A stretch of DNA of 63,321 nucleotides from a virus: IMG/VR virus record IMGVR_UViG_3300042534_000414, positions 1 to 63,321 of that record. The stretch is one strand, 5' to 3'. Of this stretch, positions 28,545 through 38,831 are shown one piece after another. A program made the position numbers and the translations under genes. The notes under the pieces are model-generated. The model searched no databases, was not told the origin of the DNA, and worked only from the letters and a program-made list of their open reading frames with translations. Within the stretch, counting starts at the first letter, position 1; each line of letters opens with the position of its first letter.

Positions 28545-30875
28545 ATGAATGATATAACTTGTAAATTTCCTTCAAGATACGCAAGTAAGGAAGAGAAAGC
28601 TGAAAAGTCTTATGGACTAGCTTACGGTAAGGCGATATATGATGTTTACACAAAGGATACCTTTTCGTTATTTACGAAAAAGGATAAGTTTGTAAGGAAC
28701 AGAAAATATGCCGAAGGAACTCACAGCATCGAGAAGTTTAAAGATTTATTGGGATTAAATGGCGACCAATCATATTTGAATTTGGATTTTTCGCCTGTAC
28801 CTATCATACCTAAGTTTGTAGATTTATTAGTGGGGGAAATGATGAATCAGGAGTTTAGGATAAATGCCGAAGCTATTGATGACCGTAGCCTTACACAATT
28901 TGATGAAATGAAATCCAAGTTATACGCTAACTTTATATTGAGAGATGTAAACAAGGATTTAGAAGCGATGACTGGTATGCCTGTTGTGGATAAGTCGGTA
29001 CCAACAATGGAGAATGAGGAGCAGATTAAATCATACTTAAAAAACACGTATAAACAAGCAAGTGAAAAAGCAATAGAATTGGCTTTAACATTTGTATTAC
29101 AGAATAATGAAGTTAAGGAATTAAAGAAAAGAGTAATTAGGGATTTAGTTACTTTAAAATGGGGAGCTACGAAAACTTATTTTGATAGCAACTATGATAT
29201 TAAAATGGCTTATGTAGATCCTCGTAACTTAGTTATTCCATATACAACAAGACCTGATTGTTCAGATTTAGAATATGCAGGAGAGGTTGTAAAAATGTCT
29301 TTCCATGATTTACGATTAAGAAATCAAACGTTAACCGAGGAAGAGTTATTGGATATTGTAAAAACTTACGGTAGAAATAGCCATGGATATTCAGTTGATG
29401 CTTTATCAGAGAAAGGCGCATATTACTATCATGATTCAAGAAGTTTAGAAAACTTTGATGATTTTTATATTGATGTGTTAGATTTTGAGTTCCAGAGCAG
29501 CAACTTTGATTTAACTTATGAGAAGAAATATTATCAAGAAGATGGTTTTTTCTTAAATAAGAAAAATAAAGATTATACGCCTAACAAGGAATCAAAGAAA
29601 AAAATAGAAGTAATAAAAAAAGAGTTAGAGGTTTATTACGATGGTTTATGGATAGTAGGAAGTAATTACGTAATGAATTACGGATTACGTAAGAATATGC
29701 CAAGACCAAAAATGAACGAGGCTTATTCATCAACAACTTGCAGTCGATTCACAATTTACGCACAAGATATTTACGACATGGATAACAAGTCGTTAGTAGA
29801 GCGTATGATACCTCATGCAGACCAGATACAATTAATTCACTTAAAGATACAGCAATTTATTGCTAAGGCTAAACCAAGTGGTTTGATGATTGATGTATCG
29901 GGATTAGAGGATGTTGTGATGGGTAAGGGTACTGCGATGACGCCATTGGAGTTAACGGAGATATACGATCAAACAGGTAACTATTATTTCAGGGGTACGG
30001 ATTCAGAGGGGCAGACAATGCAACGAAATCCAATTATGCCTGCACCAAATGGTTTAAATATAAGTGAGATACAAGGATTCATAAACTTGTATAATTATCA
30101 CTTAGATATGATACGAACTGTAAGTGGGGTAAATGAGTTTAGAGATGGAAGTACACCTGATAACAGAACGTTGGTAGGCGTACAGAAAATGGCTATTGGT
30201 ACTTCAAGAAACACAACTAGACCATTGAACGAGGCGTTTTTATCTATAATGGAAAGAATGGTAACACAAGCTTCATTAATGTTGCAGTTAAAAGCTAAGT
30301 GGTACACAGGAGGATTAAAAGGATTTATTCCTGCGTTGGGTAAAGAAACTGTTGACATTTTAGAAATTAACAAAGAAATATCAAATGCTACATTAGGTAT
30401 TAAGATTAGTTTAATGCCAGATGTTGAGGAGATACAGCAAATGTACATGGAGGTTGAGAGAGCAATAGCAAATGGAAATATTGATTTAGAGGATGCTTTT
30501 GAGATTAGAGATGTATTAAAAACAAATACTAAAGTTGCTATTGATTTGTTAAAGGAGAAGCGTAGAAAGAAAATGGAAGCTGATGAGCAGAAATCTTTAA
30601 TGCTACAACAAGCAAACGCACAAGCACAAGGGCAAGCTGCAATGGTTGCTGCGCAAGCTGAATTACAATTGATACAAGCTAAGAATCAAGCTAAGATGGC
30701 TGAAATACAATTAGAGTATCAGTTTAAATTACAGTTAGCAGGAGTGCAAGTAGAGGGCGATATATTGAAAGAAGAAACGAGGGGTGATGAAAAAATCAAG
30801 CAGATTAAGTTTGAAAAAGCTTTAGAGTTTGAGCCAGAGAAGAGGGAAGAAAAAGAATTAGAAACATTTGATTAA
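28545..30875 (+). CDS. Portal protein
   Basis: A 776-aa protein immediately after TerL, the usual place of the portal. The central region contains AKPSGLMIDVSGLEDVVMGK and RTVSGVNEFRDGSTPDNRTL, which resemble the stem/wing segments of large podoviral portals. The C-terminus is a Gln/Ala-rich helix (about 680-740), probably coiled coil in the barrel or disordered. It forms the dodecameric channel for DNA and the base for the connector proteins. A TACATTTG box lies at 28509-28516 upstream. Confidence 0.75.
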   Translation: MNDITCKFPSRYASKEEKAEKSYGLAYGKAIYDVYTKDTFSLFTKKDKFVRNRKYAEGTHSIEKFKDLLGLNGDQSYLNLDFSPVPIIPKFVDLLVGEMMNQEFRINAEAIDDRSLTQFDEMKSKLYANFILRDVNKDLEAMTGMPVVDKSVPTMENEEQIKSYLKNTYKQASEKAIELALTFVLQNNEVKELKKRVIRDLVTLKWGATKTYFDSNYDIKMAYVDPRNLVIPYTTRPDCSDLEYAGEVVKMSFHDLRLRNQTLTEEELLDIVKTYGRNSHGYSVDALSEKGAYYYHDSRSLENFDDFYIDVLDFEFQSSNFDLTYEKKYYQEDGFFLNKKNKDYTPNKESKKKIEVIKKELEVYYDGLWIVGSNYVMNYGLRKNMPRPKMNEAYSSTTCSRFTIYAQDIYDMDNKSLVERMIPHADQIQLIHLKIQQFIAKAKPSGLMIDVSGLEDVVMGKGTAMTPLELTEIYDQTGNYYFRGTDSEGQTMQRNPIMPAPNGLNISEIQGFINLYNYHLDMIRTVSGVNEFRDGSTPDNRTLVGVQKMAIGTSRNTTRPLNEAFLSIMERMVTQASLMLQLKAKWYTGGLKGFIPALGKETVDILEINKEISNATLGIKISLMPDVEEIQQMYMEVERAIANGNIDLEDAFEIRDVLKTNTKVAIDLLKEKRRKKMEADEQKSLMLQQANAQAQGQAAMVAAQAELQLIQAKNQAKMAEIQLEYQFKLQLAGVQVEGDILKEETRGDEKIKQIKFEKALEFEPEKREEKELETFD

Positions 30876-30905
30876 TTTGGATATTGATAAAATTTATTAT
30901 ATTTG
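30876..30905 (+). promoter_or_regulatory. Promoter upstream of scaffold and capsid genes
   Basis: TTTG at 30876-30879, 18 bases, TATATTTG at 30898-30905, placed just after the portal stop. It would boost the scaffold and major capsid genes, which must be made in large amounts. Confidence 0.65.
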
Positions 30906-30941
30906 CAATATCATAAACTAAATTTATTTAAATTAAATACT

Positions 30942-32126
30942 ATGTTACAGGATATAATGAAAGCCGAATTGGAAAAACAAGAAGGCATTACAGTAGATGT
31001 TAAAGAGGAAGGTTCAAATGATGGAGAATCAAGACCTGCGTTTTTAGACATGATTGAAGAAGAAAAGAAAGAGGAAGTAAAAGAAGAAATAAAAGAAGAA
31101 GTAATAACCAATAAAAAAGAAGAGGATGTTGTTAATCAAGATAGCAATGATAATGGGGTTGATACTTTTGATTTTAGTGATAAAGGATTAGAGGTAAAGG
31201 GAGAAGAAAAAAAAGAGGAAGTTAGTTTTGACATAAATGAGAAGTTTAAGGAATTGTATCCTGATTTAGGAGTGGAGGATGTTGCACAATTAATATCGGA
31301 ATACAAGGAATTAAAAGAAAGAAAACCATTACTAGCAGATAGTGATTTAGAGAAGGTAGCAGGGTTGTTAGTAGATGGAGAGATAGACTGGAATAAGATA
31401 AAACAGATAGCAGACATTAAAACAATGGATGTTAGTAAGTTGGATGATAGAACGGTTTTTGTAAATGGATTAAAAGGTGAGGGATATAGTGATGATGATA
31501 TTACAGAAGAGTTAGAGATATTTGATGCAACGTTTGACTTTGATGAAGAGTTAGCGGACAGCAGAGAAATCTTAGATAATAAAAGATTAAAGAGTTCTTT
31601 GAAAAAGAAATTAAAAGAATACAGAGATAATATATCGAAGTTAAAGGATGATGCACAATTTGATTTACCAAAAATCAACTTAAAGCCTGATACCAAATCG
31701 AACGAGGAGGAATTAGAAAAGCAAAAGGAGATGGTTGCTAAATGGAATAACGTAGTAAAGTCCAACGTAAGTGATTTTAAAGAAGTAGTTTTTAGCTTAG
31801 ACAAAGATAAGAAGTACAACTTTAAGGTAGCGGAAGAAGATGTAGAGTTTCTGGAAAAATCAATTACTGATTCAGCGGAGTTATATAAGCGTTATCAGGA
31901 TAAAGAAAACAACACCTTTGATTTTAAATCAATGCGACAAGACTTGTTCATGATGAAGAATTGGAAAACGGTTGTTAAAACTTTAATACAGCAGAACGCA
32001 AATAACAAAGCAGAAGAGGTTATAAAAGACATTTCTAACATTAACTTTGATGGAAGTCAAAGAGGTGGAGGAGAGAAAGTAAAATCGCCTATTGATTTAG
32101 GCATTAACAAATTATTGGGTTTATAA
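30942..32126 (+). CDS. Putative head scaffolding protein
   Basis: From the ATG at 30942 the product is 394 aa. It is strongly acidic, with Glu/Lys-rich coiled-coil stretches in the first 100 residues (EEKKEEVKEEIKEEV) and helical segments throughout. It lies between portal and major capsid genes, the usual position of a scaffold, which guides prohead assembly and then leaves. Sequence character and place support the call; no specific family motif is visible. An upstream in-frame start (30903) would fall at the promoter and is rejected. Confidence 0.6.
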   Translation: MLQDIMKAELEKQEGITVDVKEEGSNDGESRPAFLDMIEEEKKEEVKEEIKEEVITNKKEEDVVNQDSNDNGVDTFDFSDKGLEVKGEEKKEEVSFDINEKFKELYPDLGVEDVAQLISEYKELKERKPLLADSDLEKVAGLLVDGEIDWNKIKQIADIKTMDVSKLDDRTVFVNGLKGEGYSDDDITEELEIFDATFDFDEELADSREILDNKRLKSSLKKKLKEYRDNISKLKDDAQFDLPKINLKPDTKSNEEELEKQKEMVAKWNNVVKSNVSDFKEVVFSLDKDKKYNFKVAEEDVEFLEKSITDSAELYKRYQDKENNTFDFKSMRQDLFMMKNWKTVVKTLIQQNANNKAEEVIKDISNINFDGSQRGGGEKVKSPIDLGINKLLGL

Positions 32127-32148
32127 ATTTTTAAATTATTTTTACATT

Positions 32149-33567
32149 ATGGCATTACCTTTTGAAGCAGGTGGTTTTGGAACGCAAGCAGATTATGGCT
32201 TCGTATCAGCAATGGATTTGCACAAACCACAATTTGACAATGAATTAGGAAGAAGATACGGAAATCAGTATTTATCCGAGTTCTTAATGAACATTAATTA
32301 TGCGAAACCAGTTATGGGTTACGAATATTTCCACTTTGAGGAAGGTCGTATTTATCCTAAATTGAACGCTACAACCGCAGGTGCAGGTGCAGGTGCTTCG
32401 GCAACTTTTACTTTAGCTGCAAACGCAACTGATACTTATTCTTTAGGTCAATCTCCTTTCGTAGGTAGTGTTGATAAAGACATCGTAGTAGCAAGAGTTG
32501 GTGATATTATTTCTGTTAAACCTGCATCAGGTGTAGTTAACAGTTCTAGTATGATTTTAGCTCGTGTACAATCAGTTAACAAAGGTGCAGGAACATTTAC
32601 TGCTATTCCTTTAGAAACTGGCGTATCTATCCCGGCTATCGCAACTGCAAGTGAAATTGCAATTGTAGGTAATGCTTTCGGTGAGGGTGATGTACAACCA
32701 GAATCAAGAGCTTCTAAAGTTTCTAAATATTCTAACAACGTACAGTTTTTCAAAGAAACTTTTGAATTACCAGGTACTGCGAAAGGATTACAAACTTGGG
32801 TTGAGTTTACAGGAACTAACGGACAAAAAGGACAATACTTTGTTTTAAAAGGCGAAGAGGATGCTTATGTACGTTTCTTGAACACAAGAGAGTTAGGTTT
32901 GTTAACTAATAAGAAAACAACTAACGTTACTTTAGCAAATGCACAAGCAACTGCTGGTACACCAACAATGACAACAGAAGGTTTAATTCCTTTCATTCAA
33001 TCACAAGGTAATAACTTAGGTTATTCAGCTTTAACTGGTTTCAGCAAAGCGGATATGGATGAGATTGTAGTTACTTTAGATTCTCAAAAAGGAGCTAAAG
33101 AAAACTTGTTCATGTGTGGTATTCAGTTATCATTAGCAATTGATGATGTATTAGCTGATTCAAGACAAAATGGTGCAGTTACTTTTGGTGCATATAGCTT
33201 CGGTGCTGATGCTTCAATCAACTACCAATTTGATTCTTACAAAATCGGTAACTACGTATTCAAGAAAAAGACAATGGATTCATTCAATGACTTACAGTCT
33301 TTAGGAGCGCAAGGTTACGGTTATCCGTTTGAGGGTATGATTATCCCAATGGATGCTAAGATGGATTCTAAAACAGGTGAGAAAATGTCATCTTTAAGAG
33401 TTCGTTACTTAGTTGACGAAAACGGAGCAAGACAAAACAAAAGAGCATACGTTGAAGGTTTCAGTCAATTCCAAGATGGAAAAGACATCGTTTCAATGAG
33501 ATACTCTGATGCGGTAGGTTTCCAAGGAATTGGTGGTAACAGATTCTTCTACATTGAGAGAGTGTAG
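32149..33567 (+). CDS. Major capsid protein
   Basis: A 472-aa protein following the scaffold gene. It has a long N-terminal arm (MALPFEAGGFGTQADYGFVS), a Gly/Ala-rich insertion near residues 75-100, and beta-rich and helical segments consistent with a HK97-fold capsid subunit of crAss-like size. Codon use is clean and a strong terminator follows, as expected for a highly expressed gene. No RCACAATT word occurs in this gene. Confidence 0.7.
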   Translation: MALPFEAGGFGTQADYGFVSAMDLHKPQFDNELGRRYGNQYLSEFLMNINYAKPVMGYEYFHFEEGRIYPKLNATTAGAGAGASATFTLAANATDTYSLGQSPFVGSVDKDIVVARVGDIISVKPASGVVNSSSMILARVQSVNKGAGTFTAIPLETGVSIPAIATASEIAIVGNAFGEGDVQPESRASKVSKYSNNVQFFKETFELPGTAKGLQTWVEFTGTNGQKGQYFVLKGEEDAYVRFLNTRELGLLTNKKTTNVTLANAQATAGTPTMTTEGLIPFIQSQGNNLGYSALTGFSKADMDEIVVTLDSQKGAKENLFMCGIQLSLAIDDVLADSRQNGAVTFGAYSFGADASINYQFDSYKIGNYVFKKKTMDSFNDLQSLGAQGYGYPFEGMIIPMDAKMDSKTGEKMSSLRVRYLVDENGARQNKRAYVEGFSQFQDGKDIVSMRYSDAVGFQGIGGNRFFYIERV

Positions 33568-33589
33568 TTACACAAAACCATAAAAATTA

Positions 33590-33615
33590 AAGGGGAGGGT
33601 AACACCTCCCTTTTT
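33590..33615 (+). terminator. Terminator after the major capsid gene
   Basis: GGGAGG, loop GTAACA, CCTCCC then TTTTT, starting 23 bases past the stop codon. The stem is the same as in the terminator at 16026-16052. Confidence 0.8.
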
Positions 33616-33654
33616 ATTGATACACAATTATTATAAATCTAAATTAAACTAAAC

Positions 33655-34776
33655 ATGGCAGATTACGCACTATTAAAGCCACAAGGTAAAGGAGTGGCAA
33701 CACAAGATGATTTTAAATCACACTTGTATGTATTATCAAGAAAAAACAGCAATCCTACATTAGATGGATGTCATTATCCAAAGAGCTTTGTAATAAAAGC
33801 AGAGGATGAAGTTTACATGAGTTGGACAGATAAAGATGGACAACATCACACAGGAAACAGAATTATTCGTTTAGTTCAAGGACAAACGAGTGTATTCGCT
33901 GATGAACAATCAGAAACTAATCCTAATCCAAAAAAAATCAAGAGAGTAAGATTTATTGATGGTTTTTTAATTGTTGATGGTAAGGACAAATTACAAAGAC
34001 AATTTTTAGATTTATGCAATTGGAATAGAAACAATGCAGAATTTAGAATGGATGGTAAGACTGAATTGTTTTACAAAGAAAACAGAGAGGGTAAAGCAAT
34101 TGAAACTATTGATTTAAAGAAAAAAATCTTTGAATTACAAGGTAAAGTATTTGAGAGTACGGAATCTGAATTAGATGCTTACTGTTTAACTTTTGAGGTA
34201 AGAGGTTATACCAGTATGAATGTAAATGAGAAGCGAACTGTATTGTTGGATATGGTTGCGTTTGACCCATTAAAGTTTGAAAAAGAAATGAACTCCGATG
34301 AGCGTAAGCGTAAGTATTGGGTGATGAAAGCATTTGAGGAAAAGATATTCCAAGTGAGTGCGAATAAATCTGAAATTCAATACACAATTGGGGGAATTAA
34401 AACAATATGCGATATTCCAAGTATCAATACAAACCACATTGAGTATTTAACTGAATTATCATTTAAGAGTGTAGAGGTAAATGAATTGGTAGAGAAAACT
34501 ATTAAGATTTTGAAACAACCAATCATTAGAGCTAATTCAACAGCTTTAGCTTCTTCAAACAATGACAATGAGTATCAGGCGTTATACAAAGGTGCATTGG
34601 AAAACAAGGTTATTTTCAAAGCTGGACCATGGACAAGGTTTACTGATAAAACATTATCGGATATAAACTTAGGTAAGTCAATGACAGAGTTTGAAGAAAT
34701 ATTGAGAGAAAACCATGAGTTATTTGGTAAGATAACAATGTTGGTTGCAGAGGCGAAAGATGTTCGTGATAAGTAG
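33655..34776 (+). CDS. Virion-associated protein, unknown
   Basis: A 373-aa protein between two terminators, downstream of the capsid gene. It starts MADYALLKPQGKGVATQDDF and is of mixed alpha/beta character, with no recognised motif. Its place in the head-gene cluster and separate transcription suggest an abundant structural or head-completion protein. The function is not established. Confidence 0.5.
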   Translation: MADYALLKPQGKGVATQDDFKSHLYVLSRKNSNPTLDGCHYPKSFVIKAEDEVYMSWTDKDGQHHTGNRIIRLVQGQTSVFADEQSETNPNPKKIKRVRFIDGFLIVDGKDKLQRQFLDLCNWNRNNAEFRMDGKTELFYKENREGKAIETIDLKKKIFELQGKVFESTESELDAYCLTFEVRGYTSMNVNEKRTVLLDMVAFDPLKFEKEMNSDERKRKYWVMKAFEEKIFQVSANKSEIQYTIGGIKTICDIPSINTNHIEYLTELSFKSVEVNELVEKTIKILKQPIIRANSTALASSNNDNEYQALYKGALENKVIFKAGPWTRFTDKTLSDINLGKSMTEFEEILRENHELFGKITMLVAEAKDVRDK

Positions 34777-34803
34777 ATAAAACCTTAGTAATTAAATTAT
34801 AAG

Positions 34804-34836
34804 AAACCGATAGCTAAATGTTATCGGTTTTTTTTT
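34804..34836 (+). terminator. Intrinsic terminator
   Basis: AAACCGATA (34804-34812) pairs with TATCGGTTT (34822-34830) around a nine-base loop and is followed by T residues. A TATATTTG box at 34838-34845 comes immediately after and probably starts the next transcript 20 bases before the ATG at 34865. Confidence 0.8.
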
Positions 34837-34864
34837 ATATATTTGTCGTATAAAATTTTATACA

Positions 34865-36679
34865 ATGGCAATAAGCAATGTTGATTTTTCGGTAACATTT
34901 GTGGTAGATAAAACGCAAAGTTATTTCGTTATAACAGATACTACTGATTACGCAAGTCAAGGCGTAACAACAAACGATGTTGAAGGTTTGATTAAGGTAG
35001 TTTCTCCAAGTGGAATTGTGTATGATAACACAGATTTTAGTGATCCAGATTTAGAGTTGGTAACAAGCCGAGTTAACAGAGCTATTATAATTCCTACATA
35101 CGTTGGTACTAATAATCCATTAAAAGGAACTTACACAATTAGCTTAACAAGTTCTGATGATTCTGGTGCAAATAGTTTTACGACAACAAAGGTATTTAAT
35201 TACAGTTTAAATACGCCTGTTCCTGCAATAGATGTAACAGTAGATTGTATCTCTCCGCAGTTAAAGAGCGAGGATAAAACGGTTTACAATTTGAATAGTG
35301 TAAATCCTGCAACAAGTTTTCCAATTGTGTATGCAAGTACAGGAAGTTCATCTATTGGTATATCAGGAAACAAAGTAGGAGCGTTTATTGTAGGTTCAAA
35401 AGTAAATGTACAGGGTTCAACTGCAAATGATGGTGAATACACAATTAGTAGTGTAATCTACAACAAAACATCTGATAGAACAGAGATTGTATTTAGCACA
35501 AGTGTAGATAGCAACTTAGGTGATGGATTAGTGTACACAAGAGTAAATAATATTTACTATCCTGGCGTATTAGGATTAAGCCCATTAGTAGGATTTACCA
35601 ATACAATAACTACTTCGGTATTTTACACAGGAAACCAAGAATTTAAAAGTGAGGGTTATTTTAATTATACATACGCAACTGATTTTAGTGTAACGTTTTA
35701 TTTAATTAAAACAGAAAGTAAAAACATTACTTGTGATATAAGATTATGTGATATTTATTGCTGCATTAGTAAAACATTAAACAACTATTTACAATATAAA
35801 GGCGTAAATGATGTGTTGGCAAACAACTACAAAAACGCTTATATCTTAGCTTGTAGTTATTTAACAAGTTTACAAACACAGATGCAATGTGGTAACACAA
35901 GTAATTTGGATGCGGTAGTTGCTGAAATAAGAAACGTAACTGGATGTACTACTGATTGTAATTGTGAGGATAGCGATAATGTTTTGATACAAGGTTTAGG
36001 CACAAGTAACAATGTAGAGGTTGTTTCTAGTAGCAATGAATTAAGAGTAGCTAAAACAGTAGTTGGAAGCACCTCAACGTTTACATTAACTTTAGATCCT
36101 TCTATTGCAACAGCATTAGCGAATATTGTTTCAGTAACATTAGAGGATTCATCGACCATAGATGTAAATGAGGTTATTGATGGTAACGGAAATAAAACTT
36201 ATACTCCAAGTATAGCAACAGGTATTATTCCTGATGTAATAGAGAAAATGAGTTTTAGCTTGTTGATTGAGTATAGGTTTACACCTAGTTTAAATCCAAG
36301 ACCTTCGTTAAATTTTACTGTAAGTAACTTTGAGGTTGATGCACAATTAGATTTTGTACAACCAACAGTAGAAGATAGGTCGTCAATAAGCTTACCTCCT
36401 GATTCAATGAACTTAATTGCATTAAGGGCTTTCCAATCTTCTTCGGATAATGTAAAGGTATTTGCAGAGGTTGTTAAAACAGTAGGATACAATTCACAAG
36501 ATAACACAATAAGTGATAGTTCAATTTTTGATGTAACAAATAACTTAGAAGTTAAAATTGTAAAAGCAAGTGCTAATGATATAGCGTTTACTTTGAGTGA
36601 TGGTATTCCAATGTCAACACAAAGCTACATAACAAGTAATTATCAATCAGTTTTAGTTAACTTTATAATCACAAAATAA
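34865..36679 (+). CDS. Large virion protein with Cys cluster
   Basis: A 604-aa beta-rich protein. The first roughly 280 residues look like Ig-like or fibre-type strands rich in Thr, Ser and Val. Residues about 290-370 contain a distinctive cluster (TCDIRLCDIYCCISKTL, then TGCTTDCNCEDS) with at least eight Cys that could bind metal or form disulphides. The C-terminal 200 residues are again beta-rich. It is encoded with structural genes and is likely a surface or baseplate-associated protein. Its TAA overlaps the next ATG. Confidence 0.5.
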   Translation: MAISNVDFSVTFVVDKTQSYFVITDTTDYASQGVTTNDVEGLIKVVSPSGIVYDNTDFSDPDLELVTSRVNRAIIIPTYVGTNNPLKGTYTISLTSSDDSGANSFTTTKVFNYSLNTPVPAIDVTVDCISPQLKSEDKTVYNLNSVNPATSFPIVYASTGSSSIGISGNKVGAFIVGSKVNVQGSTANDGEYTISSVIYNKTSDRTEIVFSTSVDSNLGDGLVYTRVNNIYYPGVLGLSPLVGFTNTITTSVFYTGNQEFKSEGYFNYTYATDFSVTFYLIKTESKNITCDIRLCDIYCCISKTLNNYLQYKGVNDVLANNYKNAYILACSYLTSLQTQMQCGNTSNLDAVVAEIRNVTGCTTDCNCEDSDNVLIQGLGTSNNVEVVSSSNELRVAKTVVGSTSTFTLTLDPSIATALANIVSVTLEDSSTIDVNEVIDGNGNKTYTPSIATGIIPDVIEKMSFSLLIEYRFTPSLNPRPSLNFTVSNFEVDAQLDFVQPTVEDRSSISLPPDSMNLIALRAFQSSSDNVKVFAEVVKTVGYNSQDNTISDSSIFDVTNNLEVKIVKASANDIAFTLSDGIPMSTQSYITSNYQSVLVNFIITK

Positions 36680-38823
36680 TGAGTTTCACAAAGGCTACAA
36701 AATACGGAACAGGATTAGGTAAGATATACTTAACTACGTTCACTAATAATATTATCGCTACATACGATAATAACAAGAAAGGTAAGGAGATGGCTAATCA
36801 AGTGATATTAGCCTCTAGTCCTGTAATCGGGGAAACTTTAGCTGTGGCTACAATTACTTATACAGTAGGGGCAGGTACGGTAACAGATTTAACTATTGGA
36901 GGTACTTCAATATTTGATACAGGAACTCCTATTTCTGGTGCAAGTTTAAGTGCATTAGCAACTAATACTGCAACGGCAATTAACAGTTATACTTCAAGTC
37001 CTAACTATACAGCACAAGTGTTGGGTAATACTGTTTATATTTTTATTACAGCAGGGTTTGGTTCAAGCTTAAATGGTTCAACCGTAGCTGCAACAGTAAC
37101 AGGAACATTAGAATTTACAAAAACTGACTTAGATGGCGGTACCTCATCACAAGATGTTGTGGATGCACAAACAGGTATTAAGGTTTGGATAAATGATGAT
37201 GTTGCTGCACAATTTGGTACGATAGTAGGAGCAACAGATATTTCAGCATTTGTAGTAAGGAAACCATTTAACTCACCTACTGATATACGTTCATACACAA
37301 TTAGTGGAGGAAGTATAAACATAGAGAGAAAAGGATCAACAACCGAAGTACAAATTGATACAGAGGGAGCTTTATCTACGGATACATTAACAGATATTAT
37401 TGCAGTAGGATTTTCCAATGGTGATACATTAATTTTAAGAGGGGTAAATGGAGCTAGAGCAACAACAATAACAACAGCAGGTAACATTAATTTAGCAAAC
37501 TCGGCAAACTTTGTAACAGGAGGAAATGAGAGCGTAATTGTGTTACAGTTTATTGGTGGAGATTTTTGGGAGATTTCACGCTCACCGGGTTTACCATTAA
37601 CAGTTGCTGCATTTAGAAGTGCTAACTTTCCCCAAGAAGTTTTGGGTAGTAAAGATATTGAGTTAACAGCAGGAGGAGGAACAATTAACTTAGAGCCTGG
37701 TGTTGATGAAAAGTATATTAGAATTACAGGTTCAGCAGTAACGTTAACTTCTTCATGGACAATACAAGGTACAGGAACTCCAAAAGAGGGAGATACGTTT
37801 ATCGTTTATGTTGACCAACAAATCACTTTAGATGGAAATAACGTAACAATCTTTGGTATTCCATTAACTTCATTACAAGCTTCTTCAACACAAGCAAGTG
37901 GTAATAAGTGTATAGTAATAGGCGAATATGTAGTAACATGGAGAGGTACTTTAATTGCAAATAGCAGAGGTAGAGATTTGGTGGATACTACACAATTAGC
38001 TACTAAGGAAAACAACTTAGGTAATCCATTAGTAAACGGACAAATATTATCAAGTGATACATTAGGTGTAAGAACATGGATACCATACGATCAGGATAGT
38101 TATGATAGTGGTTGGAAAGTAATGAACGCTCACAATGGTACATTTGGACTTGCTGCGGTAGAAGGTTGGACTAATCCTAGTATTAGAGTAATTAACAGAG
38201 TAGTGTTTATTACAGGTCAATTCTTAATTCCATTATCTACAAGTGCATCAATGGGTAATACTTTAAGAACACCTTGGAGTAGTTATCAGAATCCATTTAA
38301 TGTAGATACTGAAACTTTTGCTGCAACAGCAGGTGGATTTAGTGTAAATCCTAATGGAGCTGCAACATCACAAACTCCAATTTTACCAACAGCATTAATG
38401 CCTACACAAACTGTTTTAGCAGGTAGAAATGTATTTGCGCAAAGAAACATATTGGATACAGGAAACACTCATGTGATTGTATTAAATACTATATTTAATC
38501 AAGTTCAATTACAAACTGATGGTAGGTTGTTAATTGTAAGTCAATTTGATGTAAATGATTCAATAGGAACAGCAATAGTTAACTTCCCTGCACAACAGTT
38601 TATAACAGTTGCGGATAGTGGTGCAAATGTACCATCTTATTCAACGTATAAACAACAGATTGGTGGATTTGCTGTAACTGATTCAACTAAAACATATCCT
38701 GCTGCAATTAACGGAATGGATGCAAGTAAATGGGGAGGTTATATTTTTAACTTAAACATATCTTATCCAATCAGTTCATCAGTAAGTAGAGATGATATTA
38801 TTGCAGCATTTGATTCAATATAA
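36679..38823 (+). CDS. Virion surface protein sharing a domain with 25036-25890
   Basis: A 714-aa protein. Residues about 45-140 (GAGTVTDLTIGGTSIFDTGT, then TNTATAINSYTS) are homologous to the third domain of the 284-aa protein at 25036-25890. The rest is beta-rich, with Gly/Thr-rich strands such as NINLANSANFVTGGNES, typical of fibre or head-decoration proteins. Its start overlaps the previous stop by one base. Which part of the virion it occupies is unknown. Confidence 0.5.
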   Translation: MSFTKATKYGTGLGKIYLTTFTNNIIATYDNNKKGKEMANQVILASSPVIGETLAVATITYTVGAGTVTDLTIGGTSIFDTGTPISGASLSALATNTATAINSYTSSPNYTAQVLGNTVYIFITAGFGSSLNGSTVAATVTGTLEFTKTDLDGGTSSQDVVDAQTGIKVWINDDVAAQFGTIVGATDISAFVVRKPFNSPTDIRSYTISGGSINIERKGSTTEVQIDTEGALSTDTLTDIIAVGFSNGDTLILRGVNGARATTITTAGNINLANSANFVTGGNESVIVLQFIGGDFWEISRSPGLPLTVAAFRSANFPQEVLGSKDIELTAGGGTINLEPGVDEKYIRITGSAVTLTSSWTIQGTGTPKEGDTFIVYVDQQITLDGNNVTIFGIPLTSLQASSTQASGNKCIVIGEYVVTWRGTLIANSRGRDLVDTTQLATKENNLGNPLVNGQILSSDTLGVRTWIPYDQDSYDSGWKVMNAHNGTFGLAAVEGWTNPSIRVINRVVFITGQFLIPLSTSASMGNTLRTPWSSYQNPFNVDTETFAATAGGFSVNPNGAATSQTPILPTALMPTQTVLAGRNVFAQRNILDTGNTHVIVLNTIFNQVQLQTDGRLLIVSQFDVNDSIGTAIVNFPAQQFITVADSGANVPSYSTYKQQIGGFAVTDSTKTYPAAINGMDASKWGGYIFNLNISYPISSSVSRDDIIAAFDSI

Positions 38824-38831
38824 TTTGAAGT

